Assembly (NCBI GenBank): GCA_040221175.1
Contig: JAVJVK010000019.1
Coordinates: forward strand, 62,001 to 126,000
Origin: Phycisphaerales bacterium
GTDB taxonomy: Bacteria; Planctomycetota; Phycisphaerae; Phycisphaerales; UBA1924
DNA length: 64,000 nucleotides
Reading direction: 5' to 3'
Shown: positions 58,638 through 64,000 of the stretch, one piece after another
Numbering within the stretch: position 1 is the first letter of the stretch
Layout: each line of letters opens with the position of its first letter
The notes under the pieces: generated by a model
The model's database searches: none
What the model was told of the DNA's origin: nothing
What the model saw: the letters and a program-made list of their open reading frames with translations, nothing else
Program-made: the position numbers and the translations under genes

Positions 58638-59903
58638 GTGCCACTGTCTCCACCAGTCCGGGCCCATCTGCTGCAAGAGGCCGCGACGCTCCGCGAGCGC
58701 GTCCGCACCCTGATGCCCTTTGACTTGCACATGACTACGCTACCGGCCGCGAGCATCTCCGTGACGGCTCGCCATCTCATCGATGCGTTCATCGAGCGTG
58801 GCCGCCGCGATGTGCTCGAGCAGCTCGCCGCATTCACGGCCACCCTTCGACAGAACATGCTCGATGACGCCGAAGCGCAGCGTCGATTGACGATGATCCG
58901 CCTGCGAACGGGGACGATGCTCTCGCGATTCGATCTGTACGCGGACGTGTTGACCCAGCGAAGCGAGCACCGCGTGGGCATCTGGCTGGCCGGGCTCGAA
59001 GCGGCGGCCGAGGACGGCCTGGTCATTGAAGGTGTGTCCTCGCCACCGGTCGTGTGCTACCTCGATCGCGGCGGCGGCGCCGCGATCCGTCGGGCTCGCA
59101 CGCGTCTGCCCGGGGGGGAAGTCAATCCGGTCGCCCTCGTGCGCATCCCCCGGGAACGCATGATCGGCAGCGGCGTCGCCTCCTCGCTCATCCACGAGGC
59201 CGGCCACCAGGGCATGGAACTCCTCGATCTCGTGCCGTCAATCCGGCCGGTGCTTGAGGGGTTCGAAGCGCACCGCCCACAGGTCTGGTCGCTGTGGAAG
59301 ACCTGGATCAGCGAGATCCTGGCCGACTTCTGGTCCGTGGCTCGCCTCGGGCCGGCCGCCGTGCTCGGCGTCATGTCGGTCGTCAGTTTACCACGAGCCT
59401 TCGTCTTTCGGATCGGCGTCGACGACCCGCATCCGTTCCCCTACATCCGCGTCCGGCTCGGGTGCGCGATGGCGCGGGAGTTGTACCCGCACCAGCAATG
59501 GGACCAGCTCGACGCGATCTGGCGGCGCTTATACCCACTGGAAGGGCTCGATGCTCCGAGCCAGCGCATCATCGCCGGCCTCTCCGAGACCTTGCCCGCG
59601 CTTGCCAGGCTGATCTCCGAGCACCGCCCGCCCAGGCTCGGTGGACGCAGCCTCCGCCAGGTCCTGGCCTGCCCGTGCAAGGGCCCCGAACGGCTGCGAA
59701 GAACGGTGGTCGGGATGCGGAGCGGCAGCACGAAGCTCGACGACCAGTCGCCCTGCCGCGCGCTCGCGGTCCTCGGCCAGGCGAAGCTCGACAAGCGGCT
59801 CGCCGCCGCGAAGGAGACCCGCATCCTCGAGCGGCTGCTGACACACTGGGCGCTGACACGCACCCGCAACGAAGTGAACACCTGCGCCGCCCCCGCGGCG
59901 TAG
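58638..59903 (+). CDS. Putative zinc metalloprotease (HEAGH)
   Basis: 421 residues from a GTG at 58638 (AAGGAAGGGG upstream). The zinc motif HEAGH is at residues 186-190 in SSLIHEAGHQGMELL; a later EILADFW (about 229-235) could give the third ligand in gluzincin fashion. There is no signal peptide. The remaining sequence is not assigned to a named peptidase family. It lies 15 nt after the previous gene and 17 nt before the next. Confidence 0.7.
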   Translation: MPLSPPVRAHLLQEAATLRERVRTLMPFDLHMTTLPAASISVTARHLIDAFIERGRRDVLEQLAAFTATLRQNMLDDAEAQRRLTMIRLRTGTMLSRFDLYADVLTQRSEHRVGIWLAGLEAAAEDGLVIEGVSSPPVVCYLDRGGGAAIRRARTRLPGGEVNPVALVRIPRERMIGSGVASSLIHEAGHQGMELLDLVPSIRPVLEGFEAHRPQVWSLWKTWISEILADFWSVARLGPAAVLGVMSVVSLPRAFVFRIGVDDPHPFPYIRVRLGCAMARELYPHQQWDQLDAIWRRLYPLEGLDAPSQRIIAGLSETLPALARLISEHRPPRLGGRSLRQVLACPCKGPERLRRTVVGMRSGSTKLDDQSPCRALAVLGQAKLDKRLAAAKETRILERLLTHWALTRTRNEVNTCAAPAA

Positions 59904-59920
59904 ATGGAAGGAGTCCGACC

Positions 59921-61477
59921 ATGACGCAAGTGTTGCCCGACAAGACCAATGACCAGGCCCTTTGGGTTGCCATCCGCAATCGGAGCGAAGCGATCCAGTT
60001 CGACCGCTACGCGGCGTTCATCAAGGCCGTCTTTTGCGGTAACGAAGAGCAGACCGATCGTAGCGAACGGCCGACCAGTCCATGCGCAACCATCCAGGGA
60101 CTAAACAAGGAGAAGGACGAACTCGAGAACATCGGGTACGGCACGAAGGCCTATCAGACGCTCAAGGCGGCCACCGAGGCCTTCCTGCTGTTCAACACCG
60201 GTGTCTACATCCACAAGGGAGACAAAGACAGCACATACCTCCCCCCTCCGCGCGACGATCAATTCACGAGGACCGAACTTTCCGAGGCAGACGAACCTTA
60301 CATACCGAAGACGCCTTGCCCGAAGGAGGGCAAGTGCCAGGATGCGGGCAACATCGGTGGGGAAGCCGCGCTGTACAACCAGGAGCTCGAGGCAGGCCGC
60401 ATGGCCAACCGCTCTGACACCAGCCTGGACGAACTGCGTGAGAAGTTAGACACCTACCTCACGAGCTCCCAGCTTCTCCTGCCATACCTCGATCGCATCA
60501 CAAGGGCGCTTGACCTCTCCGTTGAGCCCGCGGGCAACGCCCTGTGCGCTGATCTGCTCACCAAAAGGGTAGAGTGCCCCCTCATGATCGAGCTGATCTG
60601 GAACTACTGGCACGAAGCCGGCGGCCAGATCCAGACCATGAAGGCCATCACGCGCCGCTTCCAGAACCGACGCGCCTGCGATGCGCGCGACCCGCTGGCC
60701 GACCTGGACATCGATCCCCTGCGGCCGCTCGGCAACATTCTCTGGGGCTACGTCCAGGACGAGAGCAACCAGCTCAGCGTGCTGCGACGCGTCTACGAGT
60801 ACGACCACCACTACGGCATGTCGCTCCGTGGCAAGGCCATCCCCCGGATGTGCACGGCCGACAGCCGCTCGAAGTTCATCGCCGGCTTCCACAACCTGCT
60901 CCGCATGGCCCTGGCCTACTACAAGGCCGCCGAGGACACGCAGGTCATCCCCGACACCTTCCCGATGCTCAACAGCCTCAAGGAGGTCCACCTGCTGCTG
61001 GCCGAGGGCGCCGGCAACCAGTTTGGCGACCTGCCGCACCAGTCGCGCATCGAAATGCTCGTCGAACAGTGGATCCTCGGCCGAGAAGAGATGCGCGAGT
61101 TCCTGCGCGGCCGCGTGATGGTGCCCTACCCGGCGGCGTTCATGGGCCGCGTCGACACCATGCGCAAGCTCCAGGGCTGGGGCGACACGTCGTTCCGCTA
61201 CTTCTACGAGCTGGCCACGTTCGGCGAGCGTCTGCTGCTCTCGATCCGATTCGGCGACTGGAGCGTCGTGTCCAACGCCGCGAGCGCCGCCAACTGGGCC
61301 AACTACTGGCGAGAGGAGATCCAGGCCTACGTCCACGCCTACCGCGTCGTCACGGGCGTGGACCTTTCGGACACCAAAGCGGACCCGGCGACGCTGCGGC
61401 GGATTGTGACGCCGCCGCAGGAGTTGATGGCAATGAATGGCGAAGGCGTACGAACGAGCGCGGCGGCACGGACATAA
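59921..61477 (+). CDS. Conserved-looking 518-residue protein of unknown function
   Basis: 518 residues from the ATG at 59921 (GGAAGGAG upstream). No signal peptide or membrane helix. The N-terminal 180 residues contain several Cys (PCATIQG, KTPCPKEGKCQDAG) that may be species-specific; the second half looks well structured and helical (LWGYVQDESNQLSVLRRVYE, LLLAEGAGNQFGDLPHQSRI, MRKLQGWGDTSFRYFYELAT). No known motif. Tight spacing ties it to the metalloprotease gene. Confidence 0.7.
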   Translation: MTQVLPDKTNDQALWVAIRNRSEAIQFDRYAAFIKAVFCGNEEQTDRSERPTSPCATIQGLNKEKDELENIGYGTKAYQTLKAATEAFLLFNTGVYIHKGDKDSTYLPPPRDDQFTRTELSEADEPYIPKTPCPKEGKCQDAGNIGGEAALYNQELEAGRMANRSDTSLDELREKLDTYLTSSQLLLPYLDRITRALDLSVEPAGNALCADLLTKRVECPLMIELIWNYWHEAGGQIQTMKAITRRFQNRRACDARDPLADLDIDPLRPLGNILWGYVQDESNQLSVLRRVYEYDHHYGMSLRGKAIPRMCTADSRSKFIAGFHNLLRMALAYYKAAEDTQVIPDTFPMLNSLKEVHLLLAEGAGNQFGDLPHQSRIEMLVEQWILGREEMREFLRGRVMVPYPAAFMGRVDTMRKLQGWGDTSFRYFYELATFGERLLLSIRFGDWSVVSNAASAANWANYWREEIQAYVHAYRVVTGVDLSDTKADPATLRRIVTPPQELMAMNGEGVRTSAAART

Positions 61478-61508
61478 CTGTACGGCATCACATAAAGGGA
61501 GGCTCACA

Positions 61509-62843
61509 ATGACCTGTACTTGCCCCAGTCGGCAAAGCACCCCGGTTGACGATCCGGAGATGGCCATCGATTGGGATGGCGACACGATGGAGAAGTTTTT
61601 CTCATTCGTGAAGAAGCGAACCTCGCTTGATATCGAAGTTGACTCTATAAACACCGTCAACGAGGCCCTTGCTCTTTGCAGCGATGCTCGCAAGAGACGA
61701 GACTTGTTTCGGCGTTTGCCAAAGAGCAGCCTGTTGAGTCCAGGAGCATTCGCTCGTCGATTCCTGAAGCATATCGCTGTTGGTACGTACAAGACCCTGT
61801 CATACGACCAGAAGCTTGGATACCTGATTGGTGCAAGCTATGGAGCTATCGCCAAGGCAACATCTGCGTCAACTGATGCTTCGAACTATCCTCAGTCAAC
61901 GAAGGGGTCTAGCGCTGCGCAACAGAGCTGGCGTACTGGCTTCCGTGACGCCTACAGGCAAGGGTCACGACTCCAACGTCGAATTGAACTTGGTTCTATG
62001 TCGCCGGAAACGGCCCTTCGGATCACGTTTGCCTTGCTGGCCGTAGATGAATTCTGCACCGATGGTGGCGTGGCGTGGATGTCCGCGGAACACCTCGCAC
62101 GCGACCTTCGTTGGCCGTACTCAGCAACGAGCAATGAGGCGGCCGACGTGACCAGGATCCCATGGGATCTCCCGCAGGTCAACTCTGAGCGCGATGATCC
62201 AGCATCAGACTTTGTTCGAACCGGAAAGGAGGAGGCTGTTGTAGCGGCGGAGATTCGCAAAGGAAACCGCAACGAGAACACCCTAACAAACAGGATTTTT
62301 TTTGCACGCCATCCTGGCCGTCGAGGCAAGCTGCTCTCGCGTTCTGAACCACAGTACGCGGCTTTGAGTGCCGAGTGGCTCTCGATTCGCAATGACATTG
62401 TTCGCCCGGCCTTGATGAAGCAGAACCGCACGACGCGAGCGGGAATCCCCGACGACATCGTGACAGTCGAAGGCATACAGGTGCATCGGTCAATTGCGAG
62501 CAATGTGCAGCGAATGGTTCGAGACGCTCGACGGGACGGCGTTGAGCTTAGGGGGGGAGGCTATCGGTCGCCCGACTCCCAGATTGCGCTACGACGCAAG
62601 AATTGCGCGACCCGCCCAGGAGCGCCGACGGACTACGACATCTTTAAGAAGCCATCGTCGCAATGTACACCGCCAACTGCTCGTCCAGGGAGTTCCAATC
62701 ACGAAAAGGGACTCGCCATCGACTTCGACTTCGGAAGCAATAGGAGTAGCTCCGGTTTTCGTTGGTTATCCAAGCACGCGAGCAAATATGGTCTCAAGAA
62801 CTTTTCCAAGGAGCCATGGCACTGGTCTGTCGATGGCCGCTGA
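61509..62843 (+). CDS. M15 family (VanY-like) peptidoglycan carboxypeptidase/endopeptidase
   Basis: 444 residues from the ATG at 61509 (GGGAGG upstream). The last 120 residues are an M15 zinc peptidase: HEKGLAID gives ligands His398 and Asp405, and EPWHW gives catalytic Glu435 and ligand His438. The first 320 residues are unassigned, probably a targeting domain. No signal peptide, so it needs another export route or acts like an endolysin. GC content is visibly lower and codon use looser than in the neighbours, suggesting transfer. Confidence 0.85.
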   Translation: MTCTCPSRQSTPVDDPEMAIDWDGDTMEKFFSFVKKRTSLDIEVDSINTVNEALALCSDARKRRDLFRRLPKSSLLSPGAFARRFLKHIAVGTYKTLSYDQKLGYLIGASYGAIAKATSASTDASNYPQSTKGSSAAQQSWRTGFRDAYRQGSRLQRRIELGSMSPETALRITFALLAVDEFCTDGGVAWMSAEHLARDLRWPYSATSNEAADVTRIPWDLPQVNSERDDPASDFVRTGKEEAVVAAEIRKGNRNENTLTNRIFFARHPGRRGKLLSRSEPQYAALSAEWLSIRNDIVRPALMKQNRTTRAGIPDDIVTVEGIQVHRSIASNVQRMVRDARRDGVELRGGGYRSPDSQIALRRKNCATRPGAPTDYDIFKKPSSQCTPPTARPGSSNHEKGLAIDFDFGSNRSSSGFRWLSKHASKYGLKNFSKEPWHWSVDGR

Positions 62844-64000
62844 TCATCTGGACCTCCGCATCTGCACCGCCCGCTCACTCACTCCCAGCACCTCGGCCGC
62901 TCGCCGAGAGTTCCCATCGGCGTCCTCGAGCGCGACGCGGAGGGCCAGCGCCTCCGCGTCGCGTCCGATCGCCTTCATGCCGTGTCCTTGCGCCAGGCCG
63001 CGACGGACCGTATCTTCGAACTGCTCGTCGGGCCAGTCCGCCCGGCGTGCATCCGACCGGTCCTCGGGCGGGATGTCACCGAGCGTGATCGGCCCGCCCC
63101 CCACGTGTCGGGTCATGACGCGGACCATGAGCTGGCGGAGCTCGCGAAGGTTGCCCGGGTACGCCCGCTGCACGAGCTGCCGCTCGACGGCCGGACAGAG
63201 CTCCACGGGCTCGGACCTGCCAGCGGCCATGGCGGCGAAGTGGCGTGCGAGGAGGGGGATGTCCTCGCTTCGCTCCCGCAGGCTCGGGAGGTGGACGTGC
63301 CACCCGATGGCCCGGTGGTAGAGGTCGAGCCTGAAGCGGCCCTCGCCCACGTCGTCGTCGAGGTTGCGATTGGTGGCGCACACCAGGCGGAAGTTGGCCC
63401 GCTTCCACTGGATGGCGCCCACGGGCTTGTAGGCCCCGTCCTCGAGGGCCCGGAGCATCTGGGCCTGGATCGACATCGGCAATTCACCGAACTCGTCGAG
63501 GAACAGCGTGCCGCCATCCGCGAGGGCAACCGCGCCCTCGCGCTCGGCGATGGCGCCGGTGTAGGCCCCGCGCACGTGCCCAAACAGCTCGCTCCCGGCC
63601 AACTCCGGCGACACGGTGCCGCAGTCGAGCACGACGAAGGGCCCGCGCTTGGGACGGCCGTCGAGCGCATGGATGAGTCTGGCGGCCAGTTCCTTGCCCG
63701 TGCCGCTCTCGCCGGTAATCAATACGTTGGCGTCGCTGAAGCGCGCGATCTCAACGATGCGTCGAAGGCACGATTTCCAGACCCGGCTAACGCCAAGGAC
63801 CGATTCGCGGACGTGCCGCGACGCCATGAGGCTCGCGATCTCATGGATCCTCTTGGCACGCGCCGCAACGACGAAGGCGGCCTCGTCGAAACTCATTCCG
63901 TCGATGACATCGCTGGCGCCCGCGGCGAGCCAAGCCGAAACGCGTAGGGGAGAGAGCGATCGCTCGCAAACCACGACGCAGGGACCCGGTATGGCTTCAA
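62844..64000 (-). CDS. Sigma-54-dependent transcriptional activator (NtrC-like), 5' end beyond the window
   Basis: The frame is open to the window edge, so the start is not visible; at least 385 residues. The N-terminal part looks like the end of a receiver-like domain (PGPCVVVCERS, AGASDVIDG). The AAA+ domain has Walker A GESGTGKE, a GAYTGA variant of the sigma-54 contact loop GAFTGA, Walker B GGTLFLDEFGELP, and the R-finger region. The C-terminus is a Fis-type HTH (NSRRAAEVLGVSERAVQMRR). It ends flush with the stop of the M15 peptidase gene from the other strand. Confidence 0.9.
   Translation of the reverse strand, partial: EAIPGPCVVVCERSLSPLRVSAWLAAGASDVIDGMSFDEAAFVVAARAKRIHEIASLMASRHVRESVLGVSRVWKSCLRRIVEIARFSDANVLITGESGTGKELAARLIHALDGRPKRGPFVVLDCGTVSPELAGSELFGHVRGAYTGAIAEREGAVALADGGTLFLDEFGELPMSIQAQMLRALEDGAYKPVGAIQWKRANFRLVCATNRNLDDDVGEGRFRLDLYHRAIGWHVHLPSLRERSEDIPLLARHFAAMAAGRSEPVELCPAVERQLVQRAYPGNLRELRQLMVRVMTRHVGGGPITLGDIPPEDRSDARRADWPDEQFEDTVRRGLAQGHGMKAIGRDAEALALRVALEDADGNSRRAAEVLGVSERAVQMRRSR

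Overview
This is a high-GC window with short or overlapping gene junctions (many ATGA/TAATG stop-start overlaps). It probably comes from a planctomycete, most likely Phycisphaerae. That placement is an inference from gene style: small membrane proteins ending in zinc ribbons, His-rich lipoproteins in a Czc-type cluster, and a YceI-type III polyketide synthase operon. It is not based on a marker gene.

Layout. 1-8983 (minus strand): a type II secretion operon from secretin (gspD) through gspE, F, G, H, I, J, K and C/L/M-like genes to a partial lipoprotein at the edge. The secretin is cut by one in-frame TAA. 9.0-12.0 kb: a decayed phage-like module (copy A) holding an AbrB/Doc toxin-antitoxin pair. 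12.3-18.9 kb (minus): one operon with an MFS exporter, type III polyketide synthase, UbiE-like methyltransferase, FAD monooxygenase, LEA-type lipoprotein, small membrane protein and YceI, which looks like synthesis and handling of a lipophilic phenol or quinone. 18.9-21.1 kb: a divergent sensor kinase and response regulator. 21.5-29.7 kb: a heavy-metal efflux cluster (CzcCBA-like plus CDF) with two His-rich small proteins. 29.8-36.6 kb: a second, more complete copy (B) of the same phage-like module in the same orientation, ending at tRNA-Asn and starting at a relic of the secretin gene. Copies A and B are therefore diverged direct repeats around an approximately 18-kb cargo segment.

36.7-47.3 kb: housekeeping and membrane genes (APC permease, serS, a PAS/HWE sensor kinase, three tandem zinc-ribbon membrane paralogues). 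47.3-54.0 kb (minus): a complete trpEGDCFBA operon preceded by a leader peptide with a WWWRW run and terminator-like hairpins, so attenuation is likely. 54.1-56.5 kb (plus): an old yellow enzyme and a fused MsrB-MsrA. 57.7-62.8 kb (plus): a four-gene cassette of unknown role (acidic/poly-Arg/glycine-zipper protein, HEAGH metalloprotease, a 518-residue protein, an M15 peptidoglycan peptidase), facing a sigma-54 activator that runs off the window end.

A recurring oddity is intergenic tandem repeats of exactly 21 bp, each unit with a palindromic core, at about 40.25, 40.95, 41.96-42.17 and 56.67-56.90 kb. The repeat sequence differs between loci but the period does not. All homology statements are from reading the sequence and family knowledge; no database search was run.
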